Assembly: GCA_014338405.1 (NCBI GenBank)
Contig: JTDE01000895.1
Coordinates: 29,034 to 93,033, forward strand
Source of the DNA: Paragonimus skrjabini miyazakii
Taxonomy: Eukaryota > Platyhelminthes > Trematoda > Plagiorchiida > Troglotrematidae
Direction of reading: 5' to 3'
Length of the DNA stretch: 64,000 bases
Shown: piece after piece, positions 1-10,508 of the stretch
Layout of the letters: each line of letters opens with the position of its first letter
Numbering within the stretch: position 1 is the first letter of the stretch
Translations under genes and position numbers: made by a program
Notes under the pieces: model-generated
What the model was told of the DNA's origin: nothing
Seen by the model: the letters and a program-made list of their open reading frames with translations, nothing else
Databases searched by the model: none

Positions 1-2
1 GG

Positions 3-293
3 CAGCTGGAAGTACGCACTAGAGAACATGTAAGATGTAATAAGAAGCCCCCCACCGATGCTCAGCAACTTCGGAAATCAGAACATGATTCAGCCATTGC
101 TGCACACGCGATCCTCAACCAACACCAAGTTGACTTCGACCATCCGACTGTGTTAAAAAGTGGTTTCCGTAACCACAAAGAACGTCTACTGACAGAAGAC
201 TTGCTGATTGTTAATACACCACAAGCGGCGAATCGATCAGATGGTCTGGAATTGTCAGTTGTTTGGCAGGATTTACTGGCTGGACAGCAGTGA
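3..293 (+). pseudogene. Penelope-like element, GIY-YIG endonuclease C-terminus (cut by left edge)
   Basis: An open frame runs from the left edge through 96 codons to TGA at 291-293. It has the second half of a GIY-YIG nuclease as found at the C-terminus of Penelope-like retroelements: an Arg helix (VRTREHVRC, residues 4-12), a spaced repeat-rich middle, a helix with the likely metal-binding Glu (KERLLTEDLLI, about residues 59-69) and an Asn motif (NRSDGLEL, 77-84). In this family the domain nicks target DNA for insertion. The reverse transcriptase and the GIY/YIG strands would lie left of the window. No internal stop is visible, so this end may be fairly young. The family call rests on motif order; I could not search a database. 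Confidence 0.7.
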
Positions 294-857
294 CACCGCA
301 CAGGAAAGGTTCACGATACCCTGTCACCCACACCATCCCAAACAACCTACACGCATGTTGATTAACACACACAGGGTCGCACACTGTCACACAACAATAA
401 TCTGCCCTTTTCTGCACCTGGGATCGTCACGTGATGACCTCAGATGAACCGTGAACCCTCACCTCTTATTGGTAGCCTATCTACACACCGCTTGTTAAAC
501 ACACAGATACGTGCCAGTTGATAACTACTTCATTTGCAGCTTGTATAGTTTGAATTTTCTGATTTAAATCGCTTGATAAAGGCTCTCCGAGAGAGTCGAA
601 ACGTTGCGGAACCGATAACGCTTTTGGTTTTAACTCGCTGTGACTTAACCAAGAATTTACTCAATAATGAACATTAGCACAACGTACAATATGTTTTCTC
701 AGATCCGTTCTGTTTACGGTTCGGAAGTGCTAACTAGTGTACAGATTACCCAATAAATATATAGTGTTCAGTTTGAAATAACCTAAATCCTCGAATTTCT
801 ACTATTGATTCAAACCATTCTCAGCTGGTTATATGAAAACGGTAACTCTAACCTAAG
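294..857. other. Penelope 3' flank and unassigned sequence with a SINE tail scrap
   Basis: No gene is seen. The stretch probably holds the 3' untranslated part of the element at 3-293, including the hammerhead-like hairpin at 572-602. Around 757-785 a short match to the tail of SINE subfamily B (GTGTTCAGTTTGAAAT) marks an isolated 3' fragment of that repeat. Confidence 0.4.
572..602 (+). ncRNA. Decayed hammerhead-like motif downstream of Penelope ORF
   Basis: The segment reads TTGATAA, a seven-base-pair hairpin GGCTCTC/GAGAGTC, then GAAAC. Penelope-like elements are known to carry hammerhead motifs near their ends. Compared with the core CUGANGA ... GAAA, positions C3 and G8 are changed to U and A, which should abolish cleavage. 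Only one hairpin and half the core are clear, so this is a relic at best. Confidence 0.35.
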
Positions 858-1215
858 TAAGAAGTCCGGATCACGGGGTTATCGATTGGATAAGACAAAG
901 CGATTCTGTTTATTTTCCTTTGAAAATGATCAGGCAGGCTGAACATTATTCACACAGGGTTATGGCCGAGTGTTTAAGTTTGATCATTCGGTCATGCATA
1001 TTGTGAGGTTACTGGCGTTGTCGTTGAAACGCCAGTCTCACAAATACGAGGGTGTGAATGCAAACTTCGGCTGGGACACGGATATGCACTACTGATGAGC
1101 TCTAATAAGAGCGAAACTCGAGTTTAGTGCTTCCTTTCGAAGTGGGTTAGCCGAAAGGCTTATTTGAACTCGGGAGCTGCGATCAGATGTGTGCTTTCAC
1201 TTTGAAAGACGTCTT
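858..1215 (+). mobile_element. Hammerhead SINE, copy 1 (subfamily B, + strand)
   Basis: The copy has a head (GGGGTTATCGATTGGA near 876), a diverged tRNA-like segment (910-1080), an intact hammerhead (1086-1130) and the subfamily B tail ending near GATCAGATGTGTG. It aligns with 15488-15778, sharing ACACAGGG and the tail words GGTTTAT(C)TGAA and GATCAGATGTGT that subfamily A lacks. Boundaries are approximate because no target-site duplication was found. Confidence 0.75.
1086..1130 (+). ncRNA. Hammerhead ribozyme, apparently intact
   Basis: This is a self-cleaving RNA fold of the type I order. Stem I is six perfect pairs (1086-1091 with 1125-1130, GCACTA/TAGTGC). Core CTGATGA is at 1092-1098. 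Stem II is five pairs (1099-1103 with 1108-1112) closed by AATA. Core GAAA is at 1113-1116. Stem III is only two pairs (1116-1117 with 1122-1123) closed by TCGA. The nucleotide before the cut is U1124, allowed under the NUH rule though usually slower than C. Cleavage is predicted between 1124 and 1125. Every core position agrees with the hammerhead consensus. Confidence 0.85.
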
Positions 1216-2960
1216 TTTATTTGAAATCAATAACTGCAACTTCAGGATCATTCGGCAAAGACGAAACGTCTGATTTCGATTGAGCTATTTAGTGACATAA
1301 CAGATCACTTAAGAGTATTGGGGGGGGGGGTAGGGAGTAACTTAGTAGACTGTCCGAATAGAAAAACTGCGATCAGGTTTCAAATCAATAAAATTTTCGA
1401 TTTCCCATACGTGCCGTCATAGTTGATATTCTTCTATTGTACTAGAAGGCAGCCAGTGTCTGCCATTGTTCTTGATCAGTTAAACAGCAAAACATGAAAA
1501 ATTTTGTCGGAGAGAAAGTCATGATCTGTTGCCCATGAATATAAACATGAAATTGTTTATATGTATTCTGATCAGGACTCTGTTCACGGCAAAAGAATCA
1601 ACATCATAAAACACCCTTACTGTATACAAGTACAGGATCCTCAACTACCTATGATTATACGCTGCAATCCCTTGAGTCTGACAAAACAAGACGGCCAATC
1701 AAAGATCTGCCTAGAACAGTCTGGTTTTGTAAGCAGATAATCTATACTCATTAAACTATACGGTATAAAACGAAGTAGAGTCTATCCACAAAAGACAGTT
1801 GACAATTAATAAATTACTTCCACAAACACATAAAATTAAATAAATGGGAGCTCATGATATCCGTACGGAACACGTTATTCATGGTGAAAGTGAGAATTGT
1901 TCGGTTAATATTCACTGTGGTCAAACATTTATGTATATGGAAGGACGAATATCATAAACAAGACGGCCAACAGGATAGTGGGACATGGAGAAAAGTTTTT
2001 CATCACCTTTCTGGTAAAATGTTCAGAAATCTGAAACACTTTTCTACTGATTCCTCTCAAAATCAATAGCTCTTTATAGGACGCATTTGAAAAAGATAGT
2101 TTATATACAATGTCACTTAATGAGTACTTTTGTATAATAATTTCTGGATTGTCACCCTTTCAACTTCGCTGTCATTTTATCCAATGACGGACATCTGGCA
2201 CATATCTGTGCAATGGACATTCTGGCATAATCGTTCACCAGCTCATAAATCTCGAATTATTTGGAAAATATGAATCGGATTGTACGTCTTTGAATGAGGT
2301 GAGCATCTGCCCGTATTCAACATGTGGTGGCCACATGTTTCATTGGTGCGCACAATCGCGTCTGTCTATCGGTTCCCATCACGGTTTTCCGCTTCATTAT
2401 CTTGTTCTGATCATATCAAACTGATTTATTTTCCGTGTTTAGGGCTTACACACATCACTGTAATTCGATCATGCTGTCGAGGGAAAACGTTTATAAAACT
2501 TCAACACGTTAAATGGCTACTCATAATGGTAGATAGTAAGTCAAGTCAAGTCAAGTCAATAATACACATTATATACCTCAAGATGTGAATTTGCAGCTTT
2601 TTTTTTATATATTTACATCTTCAACAATTAGAAAGCAGTTAACTTTGTGTGCCTGGGTCACAGAATAACAGGATCAACGATGGATATTTTGGAAAAGTTT
2701 GTAGCAAGGTCACATTCGGTATCTGTAGGAAAAATTTGATTCTTTTTTGTGACTGGTTGAAGAATAAGAAGGTTGAATGTGTGCCGAATAAGTAATAACA
2801 GAGAAAGAGTAAGACTGTTAAATTATAAATACCTAATTGTACCGGGATCTAATGGAAGATGTATAGATACATTCAAAGAGACCCGTATAAAGATGGTAAG
2901 CTGTTTCAGATAGGACTGTTCTCATACTATAAACTAATGAAAACCAACAAAAATTAATTT
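1216..2960. other. Unassigned, low-complexity patches
   Basis: No coding similarity or clear repeat was recognised. There is a G-run at 1321-1330 and a short (GTCAA)n tract at 2537-2559. Open frames here are short and lack splice or protein support. Confidence 0.4.
2537..2559 (+). repeat. Microsatellite (TCAAG)n
   Basis: Four near-perfect 5-bp units of TCAAG are in tandem. No further meaning is evident. Confidence 0.8.
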
Positions 2961-3070
2961 ATTACTGATGAGTAGTCGGGGATTTGGTTAATTTCAAGTT
3001 GAACATCACCCACAATTGATCGCAGCTGTCACATTCCCATAGATTTTCCAATCGACCCTTTCGAAAAGAA

Positions 3071-3115
3071 GCACTAGAATTGAGTTTCGCTCCCATTGGT
3101 GCTCGTCAGTAGTGC
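3071..3115 (-). ncRNA. Hammerhead relic (stem III mutated)
   Basis: Stem I (GCACTA/TAGTGC) and core CTGACGA are intact, and so is GAAA. Stem II has a mismatch, and stem III reads ACTCAATTC, leaving one pair. Cleavage is expected to be poor or absent. Confidence 0.75.
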
Positions 3116-3133
3116 ATATCATCGCCAATGCCG

Positions 3134-3188
3134 GGACTTGAACCACGGACACGTTGTTCATGAGATAACCGTGTTTACCACTGCGCTA
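3134..3188 (-). promoter_or_regulatory. Internal RNA polymerase III promoter of SINE copy 2 (A and B boxes)
   Basis: On the - strand the A box is TAGCGCAGTGG (3188-3178) and the B box GGTTCAAGTCC (3144-3134). Both fit the tRNA gene consensus exactly, with spacing usual for tRNA-derived SINEs. A CTCATGA word between them resembles a methionine-tRNA anticodon loop, which suggests but does not prove the ancestor. Other copies keep the same boxes with mutations. Confidence 0.8.
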
Positions 3189-3390
3189 TTGACCTCACGT
3201 TAGGTACGACCGAATTATCATATGTGAACGCTCAACCACTCTGGCTTGTGAGTAATGATCAGGTTGCCCGATCGTCTCGAAATGGAGACACAATTGCTGT
3301 CTGTTAACTCCAATCGATAACCCCACGATTAGGACTTCCTAGACAAGTCGAAATCTCCGATCTCATCAAACCTGGTAGGCGATGTTGTAG

Positions 3391-3500
3391 ATTACTGATG
3401 AGTAATCGGAAATTTGGTTACTGGCGAGCTCTAATGAGAGCGAAACTCGAGTCTAGTGTTCCTTTTTGAAAGAAGCTTACTGGGAAGTCTATGGGAATTA
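3391..3500. mobile_element. Chimeric SINE fragment: inverted tail joined to + hammerhead and tail
   Basis: Bases 3391-3419 are the SINE 3' end on the - strand (ATTACTGATGAGTAATCGG). At 3420 the sequence switches to the + strand hammerhead (CTGGCGAG, 3421 on) and runs through the + tail to about 3500. The core has A6 changed to G and stem I is lost at the join, so the ribozyme is dead. It lies about 30 bp after the head of copy 2. Confidence 0.75.
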
Positions 3501-6500
3501 ACTACTTGTTTACACGGAATGCCACTGCAGTAGGAATGATATTTTAGAGATATAGCAGAAGTACAGACTCTTTAGATCACAAACAAGAGAAAACAAGTGG
3601 GGGACAACACATCCAGTGCAGCAGCATACGGAAGTTGATAAATCGATTGGTCAGGTGGTGTGAAACGGAGACAGAAGTTATGCACCGGTCATAATACGAG
3701 TTTTCAGACTTTGATGGAAACATCAATAACATTAGGTGACCATGCTATGTTGTTACTCAAAGTAATCGCCAGATATTTAATAGAAAGTATTCGGGGTAAG
3801 GGTTTATCAATCACATGAAGAGAGCGGCATGCATTCGAAAGTTTTGCATAGTGATTCTCGTGTATAAGCGAAAACAGTATATCAACACATTTGGATGCGT
3901 TAACCGGCAAACAACGGGACTGTGAGCAACTTGTTAGCTCGGATAAAATGTCCAGCAGGCCAAGAGAAAAAAATCTGGCTGAGTGCTTACTACCCAGTAC
4001 TGTATCATGTGCATATTTGCCTTCAAATGTATGATTGTCGACTGGCACGGTTGTAAGATAAGGTAATTAGAAAGAAGTTTTTGTGACATAGAACAACAGA
4101 GCCAGTAATGAGTGACGATGAGGCTTGTCACCGAATTGAGTAAATTGGATTCGCTCTGTAAACTAACTGAACAAAATCTTGACACTCAAGGTTTGAATTG
4201 CAGGTTCTCTGATAAGTCAGAGTAACCTTTCTGTATAATCATTTTCAAACGTATCGGTTTCGTTAAAGGAACATATGTGGATGGCTCTTCAGTTTTTATC
4301 CAGTGACGACAATAGCAGGTTGTCTGAGTATGTAGACTGTACTTTACTGCCTTGATTTGTACTTAACGACTGTAGAGTCACCGCTTGGAATGGGCATGAA
4401 AATTTATGGTTCAATCGTTGGAAACAAATTAAATGCTCAATCTGATAGAGATCTCGTAGATAAGAACTAAAACAACCAATATGCGCGGATAAATGTCCTT
4501 GTTCGTGGCAGTGAACTTATGCGGAGTACGTATGAGTGACCATGTCGAGCTATCCCTGGTTCAGGTCTTCGTCTGTGAACATCAAGGTAGTCCATTTGCG
4601 GAGGGGGGTTGTTTGAAACAGCATCGGAGGCTGTATATAGTGGGGTGATTACAAAGAATGGACCGAAGTCGTTATGAATTAAAAATGACTTTGTGTGAGT
4701 GGTGCAGATACAAATGAAAGACGTCAAGTTCTAACGAAATCTTTTAATTCCAACCATATGGAAATATGCTGTAATATTTAAACCTGTCGGATTAAGGATA
4801 AACTTTAGATTGACTTGAGCCAAGAGGTAACTCTGACGTAGTGGAAATAGAACACCGGTGACAATCGTTACTGTATCAATTTAGATTGTAATACAAAAAT
4901 TTTTATACTAACATTTTTACAAACTAGCTAGATAGTGAATGTGAGATTGACTGGTTTCAGTCGCATTGTATTATCCGGTGTTGGATTAGTGAAGAACGCA
5001 ATTGTTTGCTATTTATTGTACCAGTGGCATTAATGTAGATAGGACACTCTCGATTACTTGTAACCTTGTCGGACAATAATGGGTTGTCTGAGAAGGACAG
5101 CTATCTCGGAATCTGGGATGACCACAAACTCAACCGGCTTCTTCTACGTGAATGCAAAACATTGTTGGTTCTAGTAAACTGCTACAGTAGACAGCAGTAG
5201 GTTCGTAAAGTCACTCGGATCAAACCGTACTGGGATTAGAACGTTTACTCTTAATTAGTTTTGTTCTATATTAATTTCTATGCCTACTCCTTAAACTCTT
5301 AACGTTCTGCTGATCACAAACCATATGAAATTGATTGTACTGTCGTGTAAGTATGATATTACTCCATTGTCGGTTTGTACTGTTACACACACAAGTGTTT
5401 GCATACAAACCTCTGTGATAACTTCACCTCACCAATCCCGACCTTTTTTTAAAAAAGTCGTTTGCTTACGCCCAATTTGAAGCTATTAGACTAAACTTCG
5501 GTTAACATACCACTTCAGTATTGACGCCAATCACATAACACGCAAATATCTGAAGGAACATTTAAACGGACCTCAATAAGGACGTCAATGGGCCGACTTC
5601 TGTGCAAAACAAGACTGCATTAAGCTTTGTGGTAGGTGGCCTATTAAGAAATGTCATCCACACACACACACAGCAGAGAATCTTTCTTCACACTATTGCA
5701 GCCTGACACAGTATGTGTAGGATGGTGATTTGACTGCATGTGATGTTTCGGTCTACAATGGGTACTACATATTTCTGCAGCATGTACGGTCATCTAACCT
5801 GTGTATTCATGATACATAACAAGTAATATGTACAGTGGACTTATAAACAACATACTGGCTCAACCATGTTCAAGTGGTCAACTATCAGTAGGTGTGGTTG
5901 CATTGAAAACAGAAAATTTATATATTTGTCATCGTCACAGTATTAAACAGGATCATTAAAGAGACGAACCGGCACTGACTGTCAACCAAGTATGATATAG
6001 TTATTGCTGAAGGAAGGTTACTATGGAAAGTGCATGCAAGTGGCTATTCTGAACTGTGATGTTTAAAATGCTAAATGACTAAATGAATATAAACATCCCT
6101 TTTATTGATTCATTACTACGGAGCAGGGCACTACAGACTTGACAGTCTTCAAATATGTGCCTTCAGATGCACGAATACAGATACAATGGTTTTAAAGAAC
6201 CTGAGCTGCGTATTGGTAGAAAACAACATTATAAGTGCAACAGAATGGATGTTAAGTGTATCGGAGTTTGTGTATTTGCATGCTGTCGGGCTATGTTCAA
6301 CTTAGATGCAACCAGCGCTCTGACTGAACGCCCAGAGTCCGTAGGCAGGATTTGAAGGTTGGCAAACCCAATGATGAGTCAGAAGAATGTCAAAAACTTT
6401 CATAATCTTTAAAGTGCAACATAAAAAGCCTTGCTCGAATGAATTCGTTTACTTCTGTGACAGCATAATTTATCTGGAACCATGAGTTGACGCTTTTAAC

Positions 6501-6763
6501 GAGGGTTTGATGAAACTCATTATCTCGAATGTGACCAATGTAGTTTGATTGTCTTGTTACTTGCAATTAGTGAGTAGGATAAGTGTTAATGGCAAAAATA
6601 CTTGGCAAGGATGGATATGTCGTCCTTGGGCGGAAACTACTCATATCCCTGCGGATTTTCTACTGGGGAAAGAAATAGTGCACCTGCTTGTCAGCTTTTC
6701 ACCATATCAGACTTTCTGATGATTAAAAATTATTGTCATTCATTTGTTATTTATTTGTTATTT
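3501..6763. other. Unassigned intergenic sequence
   Basis: No exon with convincing splice sites, no known transposon motif and no RNA gene was recognised. The longest open frame (3704-4048, - strand) has no motif. A (CA)n patch is at about 5657-5672. Confidence 0.35.
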
Positions 6764-6876
6764 CAATTTGAACATCACACACAAATGATCGCAGCTGTCA
6801 CATTCCCATAGACTTTCCAGTCGGTCCTTTTCGAAATGGTTGAACACCCCCAAATCCCCGACTACTCATCAGTAGT
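6764..6876. mobile_element. Chimeric SINE fragment: inverted tail body joined to + tail end
   Basis: Bases 6764-6835 match the - strand tail (TTGAACATCAC ... GACTTTCCAGTCGG). Bases 6846-6876 match the + strand 3' end (ACTACTCATCAGTAG). The hammerhead, tRNA part and head are missing, leaving a small foldback. Confidence 0.7.
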
Positions 6877-8849
6877 CTATTATTTATTACCTATCATTAA
6901 TATTAATAGTATATATCATACATGTAACGGACCGTCATGTATGACGTTTCAGATCACTTGTGTAGGTGTCCACACGTGCAATTAGCACATCCTGGTGTGT
7001 TATTATAACCGAATCAGTAGAATATCCTATTTCGAAAAAGTCCGTGCTCGATAGCTCTCCTCTGTTGTGGACTTCCCCACCTCAATAGATAGACATTAAG
7101 AAGACTGCTGATCAGCTGGATTATCCACTACATGTGCAATGAGACTTTCCTCAAGCCAAACGACCAAATCTAGTTTTTAACTTTGATGCAACCAACACTA
7201 TGTTGATACTGTACGACCTAGAAATCTAATGGTAGTATGTAGTCAATAGGATAACGTCTCATCGGCGAATGGGAGTGACGAATCAGGGTCGATGGAACGA
7301 ACGGTTAATGTCAACTAATTTGAACTACGTTAATAAATCAACTCCTCCGGGCAGCAAAAGTTAATGATATCAGTGAAGACATTGGTTTAATGAAGTATTA
7401 AATGGAACGGTAACAAATAACGTAAACTTAAAAAAGTCGCAGTCGTGGTTCTTTGTGGAAACCTCAACTGTGAGAACCTAGTAGGCTGAACAATCCGTGC
7501 TGTCGGATATACATTAAACTATATGACCAACGTACTTCAGGTAGCGAAAGAATTACACTGAAAATAAAGTCAGTACATAAGTCGAATTGCATACTGAAGA
7601 CAAGTTAGTCATTAAATCAAGGCTGTTCGCCAAATAAAAGCACGGTTGGATGGACCAGCATGAAACTGCGGATATCCTTAGAGACTAGCAGAGCTTACTG
7701 AATCGTTCGTTTGCAGCTGATAGAAAGATGCTTTTGAAGCGATAATACAATGATGAGCACAAATTTGAAGTTGATGGTATAGCCGGTAAAAACGTTGGAT
7801 ATAATTAGTAAACAGATGAATTATTATCAGGTACACAAAACAAAAGGAGTTGTTTTTAATTAAACAAGTTACCTTCTTGATTATCCGAATATAACAGTTC
7901 AACAGTATGGATTGGGATGCAGAACAGAATAGAGAGTGGGCAGATGAAACTGTAATTTGTGGGAGAAAATACACAACCGGTTACAACTCACACCCAGATG
8001 ATCAGTACTCAGCAAGTCAACAAACCATGAAAAGACAAGCTCAACAAACTTCCGCAACTCAACGTCATGATAACAGGCACTCATAACAGACTGCGATGAA
8101 GCACTACCGGATTCATGATTGCGAAGGAGAAACTCGTGTGAAAGTCGAACAGCCTAGAAAATTGGAAAAACTTCGGATGTGTAACACATCTTGAGTAATC
8201 AGAAAAAACCTGGGTGCATATGCTACACAGCAACAGTATTTTTGGGATCAGTCATATACGAAAGACAAAGGTGTTGCAGAAGAGAAAAGACCAAAACGCA
8301 ACAGCAAATTAGTGTTATGTTTCAGAAGTATAAACAAAATTTTATTGGCACACTACTGACTTGAATCACCTAATTATGTCCTAGTTAACAAAATCTAAGT
8401 GTGAATTAGTGCGTGGCTGAACAGACGACTTTGTTTCAAAGGAAGCTGTGATGGGTTTTTAGAGAATTCTTTTCAAACACTGTTTGAGATGATAACAGAT
8501 CCGTCATATGCAAAGCTAATTGCACCAGTACTTAGCTGGTTACAGAAGTTCTCATATACTGTACAAAAGTGCATAATGAAGAAACACCCTTTGAAAGCAC
8601 TGACTATCATGACTGATATCCGACTGGCATTTGTTCCGGTCTCAAGCATCCGTGCATGACTCACATTACGCAAAAGTAGTGATATTTAAAAAAAATTCAT
8701 TTTGTGCATTTTTTACGTGGTAATCTTCGATACATGCATCCATACAGTACAGCACTCAATGGTGTTGTGAGTAGTCTATTGGTGATCTGTATCATGACTC
8801 AATGCCTGTTACATGACTGATCAGAGGAAACACAACGGAAATGAGATGA
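6877..8849. other. Unassigned intergenic sequence
   Basis: Nothing supportable was found. Open frames on the - strand around 7678-8084 are short, AT-rich and lack motifs. Confidence 0.35.
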
Positions 8850-9420
8850 TGTAGGGGAAGAACCCAATTCCCCGAAAATACCGTTTTCATTCGCCTTTGG
8901 AAATGCCTATCTCATCCTGTTCGTAGTGACCTTCATAGCCGGCACGGTCATGTGCCAGTTCACTCATCATGTGCGTTCTCAGCCTTTGTGTCAATTTCTG
9001 GTACCCCGCCGACGCACTTCGACCTTCACGAGCGTTCCCAGCCTTGTGCTAATTCCTGGCATTCCGCCAACATGCTCGTCCTTTTAATTGCGACATCAAT
9101 GTACTGTCTGAATCCTTGTCTGGTCCACTTCTGTCCTTGTTTTCTGATTGGTCACAAACCCTTTAAATGTGGTCTCGTTTATGACTGTGTTGTCTTCGGA
9201 TTGAGTGATATAAAGTGCCTCTGTCATGAGGCCATTCTTTACTCTGTGTTCGTTCGTTAGCCTCAGGTGCTTGGGTTGGCCGGGAATATACGTCTTAATC
9301 GTGTATACTCCGTAGTCAGTTGTTTATTACTGTTGACCGTCGTTCCGTTATCTACCGTTTCACTAACCGTTATTCTGTTGTCTGTTTACGCGCTCGTAGG
9401 CCGTATACCAAGTTACAACA
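8850..9420 (+). mobile_element. Candidate solo LTR of an LTR retrotransposon
   Basis: The 571-bp segment starts TGTAGGGG and ends TTACAACA, so it has TG...CA ends. The 5 bp before it (GATGA, 8845-8849) and after it (GAAGA, 9421-9425) match at four of five positions, as expected for an aged target-site duplication. A TATA-like GATATAAAG lies near 9207, followed by promoter-like sequence. It is richer in GC and pyrimidine than its surroundings. No primer-binding site or gag follows on the right, hence a solo LTR. Orientation follows the TATA box. A second copy in the genome would be needed to confirm. Confidence 0.5.
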
Positions 9421-10098
9421 GAAGAAGACATACTGTTTTCCTCAGTATTCATAGGAAACGTTTAAAACGCAACTAAGTGAAAATAGACTGAATTGAATAA
9501 TTTAGGTGCTCAAGAACACATCAAGAAAGTTTCCCCCATAAGCACGTGCTCCGAACAACAACAAAACGAAATCCTACAACTTCTAAATTATTGTCGCGTG
9601 AATTATGGTTGTATTTTGTTGGTAGCATCAGAGTTCTTCAAGAGACAAGACTACAAAAGCTGCTGGTGAATAAAACACTAGTATCCAAATTCCGCTGTGC
9701 AGCTCGACTGGTTATTCCGGAGGTCAAACAATCCTCGAATTAACCAGGAGTGACCAAGATTTGTCCACTAGAAAGTCATACTGCCAGGTCTGTCCAACAC
9801 TTAAATCGTGTGGAAGCGTGATGATTTCATGCTGGCCATTGGGGCCATTGTGGGGTCAAGTGTGCGGTAAACGGTGCCGTTCGCTTAAACTGACAAGCAG
9901 CAGCATCAATCTGTCAGTGAAGAAAATGATCAACCCAAAGTATTAGAGCTATACGGGCGTGTATGCGAATGCTTAAAAATTTCTATGGAAACCCTAAGCC
10001 AATGATTATTATTACGCACAACCAATAAATATCGGACGACCGATGCGTACTCTGTTATTTAGTTTGCGTCGTGATATCGCTTGACTTTAATCGTCACC
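9421..10098 (+). other. Upstream region of the saposin-like gene
   Basis: A frame open from about 9500 to 9669 reads EILQLLNYCRVNYGCILL and does not resemble anything I know. The region just before the start codon (GTCACC at 10093-10098) gives a reasonable initiation context. No clear TATA box is seen. Confidence 0.3.
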
Positions 10099-10208
10099 AT
10101 GCTAAGAATTTTATGCAATTTAAGCTTGATTTCATGTAAGTAATTCCATTGAAGTAGTTCTTTGACTTTTCAGTGGTTTTCCTGGCCACCGGATGTCATG
10201 CTGACAGC
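10099..10208 (+). CDS. SAPLIP exons 1-2: signal peptide
   Basis: Exon 1 (10099-10135) starts at ATG and ends in phase 1 at CAT|GTAAGT. Exon 2 (10174-10208) follows a 38-bp intron with TTTTCAG and ends in phase 0 at AGC|GTAAGT. Together they encode 24 residues: MLRILCNLSLIS, then LVFLATGCHADS. This is a short basic start, a hydrophobic core and a small-residue cleavage region (ATGCHA), a classic secretory signal. The very short intron with strong sites supports a real gene start. Confidence 0.75.
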
Positions 10209-10477
10209 GTAAGTTATTTGTTTAAAAAGTCTTTTCTATGTACTAAAAGACAAATGTATTTTGTGGATCATTTTAATAGAGCCTATTCACTACTTGTACT
10301 CTATACATATATTCTGATATATCGTCAATAGTTTCGCTGCTTATAAGAAATTAACTGATTCGTATATGTGTATGTTCGTGTATGTTCGCGTATGTGTATG
10401 ATAACGGATCCTAGTGTGGATTTGAAACGCCACCATAAATCGTTCACTACTCAGTGTTTGCCCTTTTAATACCTTAA

Positions 10478-10508
<31 letters not shown>

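Larger units (their letters stand above)
2961..3360 (-). mobile_element. Hammerhead SINE, copy 2 (subfamily A, near full length, - strand)
   Basis: Read on the - strand, this copy has the head (TCGACTTGTCTAGGAAGTCC region near 3350), the GTTATCGATTGGAGTTAACA block, a well-kept tRNA-like promoter, a hammerhead relic at 3071-3115 and the tail to ACTACTCATCAGTAAT at 2961. It is the best template for the subfamily A order of parts. Its head is followed on the right by a spacer and then another inverted tail at 3391. Confidence 0.85.

Noticed and set aside
2961..2980. A second hammerhead at the SINE 3' end (CTGATGAG on the complement)
   Set aside because: No GAAA core or stem II follows at the right place, so only one core word is shared.
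3134..3188. A real tRNA gene
   Set aside because: A and B boxes are perfect but the acceptor stem does not pair, and the segment is embedded in a repeat found many times.
8952..9260. 102-codon + frame rich in Cys and Phe
   Set aside because: It lies inside the candidate LTR, and its Cys pattern follows from pyrimidine-rich DNA. No domain is recognised.
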